DNA from: Tieghemostelium lacteum | Taxonomy: Eukaryota > Evosea > Eumycetozoa > Dictyosteliales > Raperosteliaceae | Length of the DNA: 64,000 nucleotides | Reading direction: 5' to 3' | Assembly: GCA_001606155.1 (NCBI GenBank) | Contig: LODT01000051.1 | Coordinates: 124,001-188,000, forward strand | Shown here: positions 1 through 12,759 of the stretch, one piece after another | Layout: each line of letters opens with the position of its first letter | Position numbering within the stretch: the stretch's first letter is position 1 | Translations under genes and position numbers: made by a program | The notes under the pieces: generated by a model | Databases searched by the model: none | Told to the model about the DNA's origin: nothing | The model's input: only the letters and a program-made list of their open reading frames with translations

Positions 1-166
1 TATACTTCAACAACATCCCACTTTAGTTTATAGTTTTGAAGAATTAGATTATTTTACTATTAATCTTCAAGCTCCCGATATTAAAACTATCAATGATGTT
101 GTTTATAAACTTAATAGAATTTATAATGAATTCTTATTGTCCGCACAAACAGTTTCTAAAGCATAA
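1..166 (+). CDS. 3' end of an unidentified gene (partial)
   Basis: Reading from base 2, 54 codons are open and end at a TAA at 164-166. The translated tail includes LVYSFEELDYF and INDVVYKLNRIYNEF, and ends in SKA. The composition is that of real dictyostelid coding sequence, with no low-complexity filler, and the other two forward frames are closed by stops. AT content rises sharply right after the stop, as expected of a 3' end. The gene begins outside the window, so neither its length nor its family can be judged. I do not recognise it. Confidence 0.6.
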   Translation, partial: ILQQHPTLVYSFEELDYFTINLQAPDIKTINDVVYKLNRIYNEFLLSAQTVSKA

Positions 167-409
167 TGTAAAACTTACTTGTATATGTATATTTATTTCC
201 AAAATATTATTATATTTTCTTGGTATAGAATTATCTAATAATTTATTACTTTAAAATGTGTCACGACAATAGCAAAATCAGTATTCAAATAAAATTAAAT
301 CAGAAATATCCATAATATTGTAAATTATAATCTTACAATTTTAATTTAATGGAATTTTTTTAATTTTTTATTTTTTTTATTCAATTAATTGTTAGTAATT
401 AGATAAAAG

Positions 410-3400
410 ATGGAAGAGGATTTATTTAATTTGGATCAAAATAATGATAATAGTTTTGATGAATATGAAGAGATTTTAATAAACCAGACACCTCTATCAC
501 CAATACCCAAACTGAATAGTATGCCATTGGTGATTGTAGATGATCCAAATAATGAACAATATGATAATATAAACTTTAGTAGTCAACAATTACAACAACA
601 GCAACAACAGCAACAACAGAATAATAGTGGTAGATCATTTACCACTAAATTAAAGGATTGGTATGGTGAGAAAACTCATAGTCGTTCAAATAGTACAAAT
701 AGTAATGGTAATACTCCAATTAGTACTTCTACTATACCTATTAGTATAACAACTACTCCTACGACTACTACTCAATCTCTACAAGAAGATTTACTAGATG
801 ATTCTGTTGACAAATCTTTAAAGAATAATATATTTGATGATAATTCGTCTACTTTTGATTTCAACTATTTTGATTTGACAACAAAGTCTAATCAAACAAC
901 TATAATAACTTCACCAAATGTGACTGGTCATAGTCCAAAAAATACATTAACTACACCTATAACTACAACTACTACAACTACTACAACAACTACAACTAGT
1001 AATTCTACAAATGTTGACACACAACAACAGGTATTTGATAGTATAAACATTAATGATAGCAAGACTTCAACACCTTCATCTATATTCAATTTATCATCTA
1101 TAAAAAAGGCTTTAAATAGTGCTTCTAACTATTTACCTAGTAATAGTAATAGTCAGGTTTCAACTGCAACTTCAACCCCAACTAGTACCAGTACAACTTC
1201 AACTACACCAAATTTGAATAATACAAGTTTCAGTGCACTAAATTATTCAAAAGATGAACTGAATTTCAGTACAGATAGATTTTTAAATGATCTAACAGAT
1301 GACAGTATCATACAATCGGATGAATCTTCAGAATTTGAAAAATGGTTGAGATTGGGTGAGGATATACCCCAGTGTTCATGGTCTAGAAAACTCAATCAAA
1401 ACTTTCCAGATCATAAACCATTTCAAGTATCTGCAATGCAAGGTTTGAAACTTGTTGGAATTGGATATAGAATGTGGAAGTATGTTAAAAAGGAACTTAC
1501 AGCAAATCGTGTTCCTATAATGGACCCTTTTAATCCCCCTAAACCTGGACCTGTTATGGGTGTACCTTTAGGTGGAATAGGAAGTGGATCTGTAACTAGA
1601 GGTTGGAAAGGTGATTTTGTTCGTTTTAATCTCTCTGGTGGAATTGTAGAGAATGAGGTTATAGATGTTGACAAATTCTCAGTTTATATTAATATGGTTA
1701 ACCCTCAAACTAAACAATCTGTTGATACTCAGAATCTAAAGAAAGCTACTGTACTCTACCCTGGTAAACCTAAAAACAACCTGGTTTTAGATGTTTGGAA
1801 TTGGTCTCTAAAAGGTGACCAATCATGTTACTTTGGTCTATTCCCTAGATCATGGACAGTCTATGAAGAACCACATCCTCACATTAAAATGATCTGTAAA
1901 CAAATATCACCAGTTATTCCAAACAATTACAAAGAAACATCTTATCCTTGTGGTGTATTTGTTTGGAAAATTGAAAATAACTCAAAATTCCTTGATGCTG
2001 ATGTCTCACTAATGTTTACATGGCAAAACTCAGACGGTACAAAATCCGACATAGATGGTGGTCACTATAACAAGTAAGTATATTTAAATCTTAAGATTTT
2101 TATATATCTAAGATATTAATTATAAATCTTAAAAGACATTTTAAATATAGTAAAGATGGTAAACAGATTAAAGGTATAACATTAGTACACAAGAAGGAAA
2201 AGAGAGTTAAATTTGATAAGCAACAATACTCATTTTATGATCCTTTTGAAATGTCAATTGCTGTTGAGGATCAAGAGGGGTTGGAGTTTAGTTATCATAG
2301 TAGATTTGATACTACCAGTAGATTGGATGCCGCAAATTTGTGGTATAATTTCAATAAGACTGGTAAATTGGAGAATATGGATGATATGAGACCATCTTTT
2401 CCTGGTAAACCTATTGGTGCCGCTATAGCTGCAAAAGTACGTGTTGCAGCTGGATCAAGTCGTACAGTAGTATTTGCAATGGGTTGGGATGATCCTATAT
2501 GTCGTTTTAAATTGGGTTCTGGTTATTATAGACGTTATACAAAGTTTTATGGTACTGATGGTGATCATAGTCAAGAGATTTGTTTTGATGCTATACAACA
2601 GTATTCACAATGGGAGAGAGATATTATTCAATGGCAAAACCCAATATTATTCGATCCATTGTTACCTTCATTCTACAAGATGGCATTGTTTAATGAATTG
2701 TATTATTTAGTTGATGGTGGTACACTTTGGACTCATGGTGCACCAATTCCTGATGGAAAGTCGCCTAGTTATCCTGGTAATCAGTTACTTAGACCTAATG
2801 AGAATACACAAGATCCTGATTATATTGGTAGATTTGCTTATTTGGAGTCTATTGAATATCTAATGTATAATACCTATGATGTACATTTCTATGCATCATT
2901 TGCATTGGCCTCATTATGGCCTTTGTTAGAGGCTAGTATTCAATATGATATAAGTGAAGCTACATTACTGGATTACAATATAAAATGGGAATCTATACAC
3001 TCTGGCCAACAAATTCCTAGAAAACTGCGAGGTGCGGTACCTCATGATTTAGGTAACCCTGGAGAGGATCCATGGAAACGAGTTAACTCTTACAATATTC
3101 AAGATATTAGTAGATGGAAAGACTTGCCTTGTAAATTTGTATTGCAAGTCTACAGAGACTATTTGGTATTGGGTGAAGATAAGACATTCCTTTTGCAAAC
3201 CTATGGAACTATTCAAGAGGTAATGAGAAGAACCTCTCAAGAATTTGATACAGATAGAGACGGTGTATTGGATAATGAAGGCTTCCCAGATCAGACATAT
3301 GATGTATGGTCTGCTACTGGGTGTTCTGCATATACTGGTGGTCTATGGCTAGCATCTCTTAAGGCTGCAGCAGCAATCGCCAAAGTTTTAGGATTTAAAG

Positions 3401-4017
3401 AAGATGAAAGTGTCTACAATCAAATTTTTGAAAAAGGATCACAATCATACAACAAGAAACTTTGGAATGGATACTATTTCAATTATGACTCTAGCAAGAA
3501 TATTCATTGTGATAGTATCATGGCTGATATGCTAGCTGGTCATTGGTATTTGTTATCTTGTGGATTGGATACTTATATGTCATTAGATCAGGCTTTGTCA
3601 TGTTTGAGTATAATCAATGAATACAATGTAAAATCTTATGGTAAAGAGATTTGTGGTGCTGTTAATGGTATGAGACCTGACGGATCTGTTGATAATACTT
3701 GTTTACAATCTGCTGAAGTTTGGATTGGTACCAGTTATGCATTGGCTGCTACCATGTTGTTACATTACATGGATCAAGATGCATGGAATCTTGTTAGAGG
3801 TATGGTCAATTGCTCTTACAATAAATGGGGATTCCAATTCCAAACTCCAGAGGCATGGGATCAAAATGGACTCTATAGAGCTGCATCCTATATGAGACCT
3901 CTGTCAATCTGGTCCATTCAATGGGCCTTGGAAAAAAGAAAAAATTTAAATTTTCTCAATAATGGTAACTCTGCAACAAATAATAGTTTTCAAGTAAAGA
4001 AAAGTTCTTTAATTTAA
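410..4017 (+). CDS. Non-lysosomal glucosylceramidase (GBA2-type beta-glucosidase)
   Basis: Two exons (410..2073 and 2151..4017, phase 2, intron GTAAGT..ATATAG) encode about 1176 residues. The family hydrolyses glucosylceramide to glucose and ceramide on the cytosolic face of ER or plasma membrane. The N-terminal beta-sandwich domain (GH116 N) starts near residue 310 and includes [20 protein letters not shown]. The catalytic (alpha/alpha)6 domain lies in exon 2. The nucleophile Glu sits in [13 protein letters not shown] (about residue 736) and the acid/base Asp region is [13 protein letters not shown] (about 933), both matching human GBA2 signatures. The first ~300 residues are an extra Gln/Asn/Thr/Ser-rich tail, with a CAA run near 590 and ACT/ACA runs near 960-1000; human GBA2 is about 927 residues. 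It converges on the gene to its right. Family identity is secure. Confidence 0.93.
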
Positions 4018-4101
4018 TAAAATAAATAATAGAATATATGTATAAATTATTAATTGTTAAAAATGTGTTTTTTTCTTATTTATTTGATTGAATTGGGTTA
4101 T

Positions 4102-7100
4102 TTAATTATTTTTGGATTTGTTTGCTGGTTTGTAACCAAGTCTTGAGGAAAGGGATTCTACTGGTAATACATTTGGAGAGAAGGTGGTAGATTTTAAGTT
4201 TTTAATGTTACCAATCTTACCATCGTAACCATGTACTGGAGCAGTATTACAAACTGTCATTTCTACTCTTTCAACTAAGTCATCTGAAAAACCATTTTCA
4301 GAGTTTTGGTAGAGATATAAGACAATATCTAAACCATAACTAGTTGGAACTGGTGGTAGTTTCTCAACAATTTCATAATCGGATTGCCATGAATGTTGTG
4401 AATAGACTTTAGTAACTTTAGTTGGTGTTCTCCATTCTCTAGGTCCCCAATCTTTTACAATTTCCAAAGCTAGGTTTTCTTTTGGTGGTTGAGCAGCACC
4501 GTATTGAGCATGTTTTTGGAAATGTGATAACAAGAATTGAACATCTTGTCTCTTCTTATCAGTAACAGGCAAGAAATCATAAAGGTCTGATTTATCAGGA
4601 ACTGTAATGGAAATTTCACCAACTGCTATAGGTTCACTCCATTCTGTATCGAAAATTGGAAGATCATATTCCTTGGTGGTCTTATTCAATTCATTTTGTT
4701 GAATTTTGAATTTTGCTTCTAATTTTACAGTGTGTTTACCTGAACCTTTTGCTAGTAAATGCGAGGCAAAGAAACCTGAAACTAATTTCTTTTCAGAGAG
4801 AGTGTGTTGGACACCTTCTTTGTGGAGGAGGTTGAATCCGTAGGTTCTCTTTTTACTGTATAGTTTAGCAGCAAAGAAACTGTGTAAACCATTACCTGAA
4901 GTTAGGTTTCTTTCAACACGTTTACCATCAATGAATGCATTGATTTGAACTAAGATCTCGTGTGTTTCACTTGGAAGCTGTTTGAGTTCATCTTTACAAT
5001 AGAAAGGTTTACCTTTAAATGGACCATCTTTCCATAACCCTATTGGGAAGTCTCTTAGTAACTGTGGAATTACGAATCTACAATAGACATTATCAGATCC
5101 AAATTTGAAATCAGATTTGAATTTGGCAGTCTCTGAACGTGCTAACATTGGTGCAATCTTGTCATGTGAGAATACAAATTTACCAACATGTGGTTTATTA
5201 CATGCATCCCAGGTTTGTTCTTGAAGTACTTCTTGGAATGGTAGTTTAGTTTGTGATTCAAGACCGAGTGTAATCTTGTCTACCAAATCTCTTGGATTTG
5301 CTGTCTTGGTCAATTCAAATGTACCACTAGAGATTGAAGTATAGTTGATATCAAAATCAGGTTGTGCCATATCAAATGCATTCTTTTTGTTGAAATCAGT
5401 ATTAAAGTAACCATAACGTAACTGAATCTCAACTTTATGAACACCAACGGATAGTTTTTCAATGGTATCATAGAATACAGAAGAGAGTTTATCATCTTTT
5501 TGACGTTTTTGGTAGATTGGAAGACCGAATGTTCTATCAGAATTATAGAGTTCCCAAACATCTTCAGAGTAAAATCCACCACTGGTATCCGATGGATTTA
5601 CAATAGGTTGATCATTGACAAGAATGTAAATTTGAATTCTAGGATTATGAGCTTGATTGTGGTTTCTGATTTTGGCAACCCCTTGGATACCATAAAAAGC
5701 TTTACCTTTTTGTGGACCGGTATTCCATTCGGCTAATGGATAGCATTTAAGAGGTTCTGGTAAATAAAATCTAACAAAGATTTGATCAACACCGTGAATG
5801 AATTGATTACGATTGTTTCTTTCAACATCACGTTTGGTAAGGAGTTGAGGTGGATCGTTGACATTGAAAACAGCTTTTCCATAGAACTGTTTGTTTTCAG
5901 ATTTGTTCCATTCTGGGTCTTCCTTGTTAGGGTGGAATGGAAGCCCACTTTCTAGACCTACTTTAATCTGTTTGAGATCTTTAACCATATTCTCTTCAAT
6001 GGCTTTAAGATAGTTAGCGTCTGCACCTGATGGAGCTGTAATTGATTTAAGTTTAGTCTGTCTAATGAGTGAAGCTAAAGCTTGTGAATTCAATTGTTCA
6101 ACTGTATCCAAAGCATTTTGATACTCAAAGAAACCATTATAACGTTCATAACAGTCTTGGAGATGTTGTTTAACCATTTTAGATTTTTCGTTGAGAATAT
6201 TACTAGCATCAACAGGTTTGAAAGTAATAGTGTTTCTCATGTGGTTTTTATCAAAATAGTCAAAGGATACAAAGGTAATAGTACCAGATTGCCAATCTCT
6301 ATGAAGTACATAATCACTAAAATCACCACCAGCTTGATCGTTTCCAGCTTTGGATCTAATGTTCTTTAACCATTTCAAACGGAATGAAATCTGAAGAATA
6401 TCCAAAATCAATCTATGTTGTTTCTTTACTTGTTCTTTAGTTTCCTCTAAAATCTTTTGGAAATCTTCAAAACCTTTATAAATCTTTTGAGAAAACTCTA
6501 AATCCTTAGCAGATGAGGCTTTAATATCAGCAATGGATTTCTTTAGACCTTCAATAGCCTTATTCATTTCATTTGTTCTATCATGTTTACCATCAACAAT
6601 TGGACCAAAGACTCTCTCCAAAAAGTATTCTGGATAACCTCCACCAATCTTCAAAAGAGTCAATTGAGCCAACTCTTTTTCATTGAAATTAATTTCTTTT
6701 CTAGTTTCAATAATACATGAACTAATCTTTTTAATAAATCCATTGTAAGCACCACTGAGACCTATTAAAGCAGGTGGAGTTTCCATGCCAACTGCAATAG
6801 GTAATAATAGTTTTTCAGCACCTTCTGCATAGACTTTTCTAAGTAACTCAGTACCATCCTTTGGAATTTCTTTAACTACTGAAGTCTCAGCAGAAGTACC
6901 TTGTTCTTTACCTTTAGTCTCACTCTTTACCTCTTTCAAAGATTCTGGTTCAAATCCAAATTTATCTTGATACAATTTTTCAAATTCACTAAGTTTGGTA
7001 GTGAATTGTTTCTTGAGATCATCAGCAACTGGTATACCTTGGTATAACTTGTTAGCTTCGAAATCCAAGAATAATTTCTTTGCAGTTACCATAAGTAACA

Positions 7101-10100
7101 ATGCATCATCCCAGAATTCTCTAAATGAACCTTTCTTGTAGAGAGTTTCAGCTTGATCAATTTTAGATTTGATATTGTAGATGTGTTGTTTAACTTCATC
7201 ACCCAATGCCTTTTCTTTGTAATCCAAGTCCATTGCAGTTACCAATTTCTCAAATTTCTCAACAAATTCATCACGTAATTTAACGCTATGGAATTTAGTT
7301 TGTTCTTTGAATTTCTTGAATTCATCATTGGTTTGGAGGAGTTTTTCATAGGCTTGATCCCAGAATGATTTTGGTGGACCTTGTTTGAATATTCTAGAAG
7401 CTTGGTTGTATCCAGATTCGAGTTTATCAATTTCCTCTTTAAGTTCATTTAAAAAGACTTTTTCATTGTACTCACCTTCAAGCTTCTTGATTCTAGAGTT
7501 GGCAGATTGAACAAATTCATCTCTACCTGCGATTCCATGATACTCAGTCTTGGCTTCAAATTCCAAGTAAGCAGGACGCATGGTAACCAATTGTCTTAAT
7601 GAATCGTCAAGGAATTGTCTACATGTTGCATTACGGTATGTAGACTCAGCTTCGTTGAGTTTGGAATTTAATTCTTGAATTTGAGTTTTAATTTCATCTA
7701 CCAAAACCTTTTCATTGTACTCTTTAGTGTATGTGTCTGAAGCTTTTTGGAATTCATCTAGGAATTGGTTGAGAATATCAACACCTTGATACTCCTTCTT
7801 TTCTTGTAACTGTTTTACAAGTTGTTTAGCTTTGACCATTTTCTCTAGAGACTGAGTCCACCAGACTTTTGGTGGTCCTTTTTGGAAATCAGCTAAAGCT
7901 CCGTTTAATGAGGTACGAATCTCAGAGATTTGGTAACGAATGTCATCTTGGAACACTTGTTCATTGTAAGAGACCTTGAATTTTTCAATTCTGGATTTGG
8001 CATCGAGAACAAATTGGTCTCTTTCACCTATACCAATGTACTCAGATTTCAATAGGAACTCTTGTAATTGTTGTTGAGTACGAACCATTTGTTCAAGTGC
8101 AATATCCCACCATGATTTGGATCCTTTACCAAAGGTAGTTTCAGCTTGAGATAATTGTGATTTCAATTGACGAATTTGTTCATCAACTTCTGATGCCAAG
8201 ACCTTAGTATTATATTGATCAATGAATTTCTCTAAACGCTTTTTAAAGTCTTCTACAAACTGATCACGAATAGCTACACCTACAAATTGTTCATTTTCCT
8301 CTAGTGTCTTAAAGAGTTGTCTTGCAGTAACAATCTTTTCAAGAGCTTCAGTCCACCATTGTTTTGGTGGTCCTTTAGCAAATGTAGTTTCAGCATCAGA
8401 TAATTTAATTCTAATTGGATCAATAGCCTCTTGAACTTCTTGAATAAATACCTTTTCTTTGTATTCCTTTGAGAAACGGTCTATTTGATCTTCAAATTCT
8501 TTAATAAATTCATCACGTTTGGATAAACCTCTGAATTGGTCATTTTGTTTAAATTCACCAAATTGAGTCTTTGCCTTTACCAATTGTTCAAAACCAGCTA
8601 ACCAGAATGCTTTACTACCTTTTTGGAAAGTATCCCATGCACCATTGTACAAAGTCTTCAGAGCCTTGATTGCATCTTCCAAATCTTGAGCTAACACTTT
8701 TTCATTGTATTCAACTTGGAATGTTAAAACTCTGCTATTGAATTGTTCAATAAAGCTCTCACGATCACCAACTCCTTTATATTCAGAATGAGATTCAAAT
8801 TCTTGGAACTTAGTTTTTGCTTTAAGAACCTTCTCCAATGCTTCAACCCACCATTGTCTTGGAGGACCTTTACGGAAAGTAGTTTCAGCATCAGATAGAA
8901 TGGAATTAATTTCATAAATTTGGTTCTTGACATCATCTACTAAAACCTTTTCAGCATATTCCTTCATGAATTTTGAATAACGTTCTTCAAAATCATCAAT
9001 AAGTTCATCACGAGCTGACATGGATTTGAATTCATCCTTTTGTTTGAATTCTGCTAAAAGTTCTTTACCTTTAACAATCTTTTCCAAAGCCTCAGTCCAC
9101 CATTGTCTTGGAGGTCCTTTACGGAATGATTCTTCAGCACCATTCAAGAACTGTTTTATAGGCCAAGTTTGTTTTTCAAATTCCTTTTCATAGATTTTGT
9201 TATTGTAATCAAATAGGAATTGAGAGGTACGTGATTCATATTTCTTTACAAGTTCATCACGTTGTTTTAGACCTACAAAAGTGGTATTCTCTTCCAATGA
9301 TTTGAATTCTTGTTTAGCCCTGCCATAGTATTCCATAGAATCATTAGTATAGATTTCAACATGATTACTAGCCAATGATTGCTCCATTTTATCCAAATTG
9401 GAAACTACTTGATAAGATGCTTTTTCAAACTCCTTGAGGGTAACCTTTTCTTTATAAGCATCCAAAAACTTATCAGATCTCTCTAAATAGGACAAAACGA
9501 TCTTCTCTCTCTCTGGAAGGTCAGTATAGTTACTATTCTCACTTAATGATTTATAAGCTTGTTTAGCCAATGACAAGTACTCCATGGAATCATCTCTATA
9601 GACATTTTCCTGTGGTTGTTGAATTGCTCTTTCAGCTTTATCCAAATTATCCTTAATATGGAAGATCTCTTTTTCCAATTCCTTAGTATAGACCTTGTCT
9701 TGGTATGTAGTCATAAACTTTGGAATTCTTTCACGAATATTATCAATTAATTCATTTCTACCCTTAATTGATATATATTGACTCTTTTGTTCAAATTCCT
9801 TTAGCAATTCTTTAGTCTTTCCAAGGTACTCCATAGAATCATTTCTATAGATATTCTCTTGAGGTTGTTGAATGGCTCTTTCAGCTTTATCCATATTATC
9901 TTTAATATCGAACACATCCTTCTCCATCTCTTTAGTATAAACAGTAGTACTGTATTTATCAAGGAACTGTGGAATTCTATTGGTAATATTTTCAATAACC
10001 TCTTCACGACCTTTCAAACCGATATACTTTGTCTCATCTTGGAATTGTGATAGCAACTCCTTAGCTTTTGACATGTACTCCATAGAATCATTCTTGTAAA

Positions 10101-12170
10101 CATTCTCCTGTGGTTGAATAACAGCTCTTTCAGCACGATCCATGTTATCTTTGATGTGGAAGATATCCTTCTCCATCTCTTTACTATAGACTATTTCAGA
10201 ATACTTTGGTAAAAAGTTTTCAAGACGAATAGTGATACTAACTACAACATCATCACGAGTTGGTAAACCTACATAATTTACATTAGAAGTCAACTCTGAA
10301 AGATACTTCTTACATTCACCATAATACTCCATAGAGTCATTTCTATAGACATTCTCTTGGGGTTGTTGTATAGCTCTTTCAGCTTTATCCATATTATCCT
10401 TAATATGGAAAATAATCTTCTCCATCTCTTTAGTGTATACCTTTGTTGAATAAGTCTCTAAGAATTTACCAAATCTAGGCTTCAATTTCTCAATATATTC
10501 ATCACGACCTCTAACAGCCAAAAAGTTTTCATTGGATTTCAAAGCCTCAAAATGAGTTCTAGCCAATGAAAAGTATTCCATAGAATCATTTCTATATGTA
10601 TTTTCATGTGGTTGTTGGATAGCTCTATCAGCTTTATCAATATTATCATTGACGTCGAATTGAACTTTTTCAAACTCCCTGGTATAAACCTTCATAGAAT
10701 AGTCTTGTAAGAACTTTTCAATACGAACTTGAATTTTAGTTTCCAATTCCTTAGCTTTTGGAAGATCTCTGACATTTTCATTATCTTTGATTTCCAATAA
10801 CCCAGATTTCACCTTACCCAAATACTCCATAGAATCATTCTTGTAGAGACTTTCTTGAGGTTGTTGAAGTGCTCTTTCAGCTCTATCCATACTATCAGTT
10901 ACATTGAATTGTAATTTCTCTAATTCCCTTCCATAAACCTTCTGGGTATACTTATCCATAAGTTTGGAAATTCTTTCTTTTGACTTTGTAACAAATGGTT
11001 CAAAATCCTTTAAATTCTTTAAATTTTCATTTTCTTCCACTACCTCTAGAGCCTTTCTAGCCAAACCCAAGTATTCCATAGTATCATTCTTATAGACATT
11101 CTCTTGAGGTTGGTCAACAGCTCTTTCAGCAGAATCCAAATTCTTCTTTACTTCATAAGTAGTACTATCAAATTCCTTAGCATAAATCTTTGCAGAATAA
11201 GCGTTCATAAATTGTAATTGTCTATCTCCAAACTTAGCAACCATATCCTCTCTATCTTTAATACCAACATAGGATGTATTCTCCTCCATCTTATTATAAG
11301 CAGCCTTTGCCAATCCAAAATATTCCATAGAATCATTCTTATAGATATTTTCTTGTGGTTGTTTAATTGCATTGTCTGCTTTATCCAAATTTGTCCTAAT
11401 TTATCAAAATTAATATTTTACATAAACCATAAACTAAACTATACAAAATACATACTTAATTTGATAAATTTCAGCTTCCAATGCTTTTGAATACAATTTG
11501 GTATTATGTTTCTTTAGAATATCATTATATCTCTGTTCAAAAGTTGGTACAAATGTATCTCTTGATTTAACACCAACATATTTAGATTCAGAATTAAATG
11601 GATCAAATAGTTTTTTAGCATTATTTGCATATTCAATAGTATCATTTTTCCAAATGTTTTCTTGTGGTTGTTGAATTGCTCTATCAGCTTTATCTAAGTT
11701 ATCCCTATATTTCAAATTAACAATTTTAAATTAGTATTAAAACATGCTAGTCAAACCATTTAACAATTGACATACTTAATCTGATAAATAATCTTATCAA
11801 CTTCAACAGTATAGATTTTTGAGTTGTAATTTGACATGATTGCACCAACTCTCTGATCATAAACATCTTTAACTGTTTGTTTATAACCTGCAAACTCTGG
11901 TTTTGAATCAATCAATGTATCAAACTTTTCCTTTGCTTTTCCAATATACTCTATAGTATCATTTTTCCAAATTGATTCATGTGGGAATTTGATGGCATCT
12001 TCAGCTTTTCCAATGAAAGTCCTAAAAAAATAAAAAAAAAGGAGGAAGAGAAATTAAATCAAACATATTAATATAATTAAAAATTAAAAATAATAATGTT
12101 TAACTTACTTTACTTGAGAAAATGCTTCATCTATTTTTTTTTGAATTTCCTTTTCATTTAAAGGCTCCAT
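4102..12170 (-). CDS. Giant 20-repeat alpha-helical protein with duplicated C-terminal module, function unknown
   Basis: Four exons (12109..12170, 11776..12021, 11456..11704, 4102..11395; all introns phase 2) encode about 2616 residues. After a 20-residue leader, 20 tandem units of 82-83 residues fill about residues 21-1690. Units 1-11 (class A) carry PQENVYRNDSMEY-like cores; units 12-20 (class B) replace this with KGPPRQWWTEALEK. Both classes share a middle YxGxxxRDExI and a tail ending xKVYTKEMEKxIFxI or EYNEKVLxDExxxQI, so they are one family. Each unit looks all-helical, perhaps three helices. The remainder includes a charged helical stretch, then two related beta-rich segments containing RFYLPEPLKCYPLAEWNTGP and RFVIPQLLRDFPIGLWKDGP. 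No signal peptide or membrane segment is seen. I do not recognise the family; a scaffold or cytoskeletal role is only a guess from the architecture. The start ATG follows an AT-rich leader. Confidence 0.88.
6955..9157 (-). repeat. Class B tandem protein repeats (9 units of ~82 codons)
   Basis: Nine units in which the PQEN/NDSMEY core is replaced by KGPPRQWWTEALEK, with decayed versions such as KGSKAFWLAGFEQ and NATCRQFLDDSLRQ. The second half of the unit, with RDEFIxxFxxR and EYNEKVL, matches class A in position. This shows a single ancestral unit that diverged before the two blocks were amplified. The last unit fades at about base 6955 into a linker rich in Glu, Ser and Lys. Confidence 0.83.
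9158..12021 (-). repeat. Class A tandem protein repeats (11 units of ~83 codons)
   Basis: Eleven consecutive ~249-base coding units in the giant protein gene. The consensus core is DKAERAIQQPQENxYxNDSM, followed by EY. The strongest conservation is in this first third; the middle varies. The first two units are each exactly one exon, 11776..12021 and 11456..11704. The last class A unit is atypical (SNHVEIYTNDSMEYYG) and marks the transition to class B. Confidence 0.85.
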
Positions 12171-12759
12171 CTTTCTTTTTTAAATTTAAATGTGAATAAA
12201 AAATATACAAGGTTTAATTACAAATATAATGAAGAATAGATACAATAAACAATTGATGAAATTTAATCAATAAAGAAGAATTGAATTTAATTTGAGGAAA
12301 TATTTTAATTTAATACAGGAAAAACAGATACTTTTTGATAATGAAAATATCTAATAAAAAATTCAAAAAAGATCCTAAGATATGACGTACAGTAATGGAC
12401 GAACTAAATCCTACGTTAATTGCCGTGTTGCCGAAGTGTAATTAGTTTAAAAGTCTTAGACCTACTGAATCAATATTAAATTAAATGGATTCGGACATCA
12501 AAAATAAAAAAATCTCTAGATATTTACAATAACACATAAAAAATAAATATCTTGAGAAAATTTTAATAAATTTAACATTCTCGTTGTCCATGATATCATC
12601 AATCTTTATATTATCATAAACTATTATTCTTCAATTTCGTGGAAATTATATTTTTTAATAAAGAAGGTGTAGTAAAAAGTTAGGATTCATTTGAGAGGGT
12701 GAATTGTAAATTTAAATATACATATGTATATTGAGTTTATTGAGTTTTGATAGCAGTTT
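12171..12759. other. Intergenic region, promoter side of the giant repeat gene
   Basis: 589 bases with no convincing exon. The part next to the ATG at 12170 is AT-rich with oligo(dT) on the coding strand, the usual dictyostelid promoter/leader look. A block at about 12370-12500 is less AT-rich than its surroundings and contains TGACGTACAG and a 16-codon ORF on the + strand starting at ATG GAC GAA. No tRNA or C/D-box structure could be made from it. Confidence 0.5.

Noticed and set aside
1423-1674. 83-codon minus-strand ORF opposite the GBA2 gene
   Set aside because: Mirror of a conserved beta-sandwich coding segment; no independent evidence.
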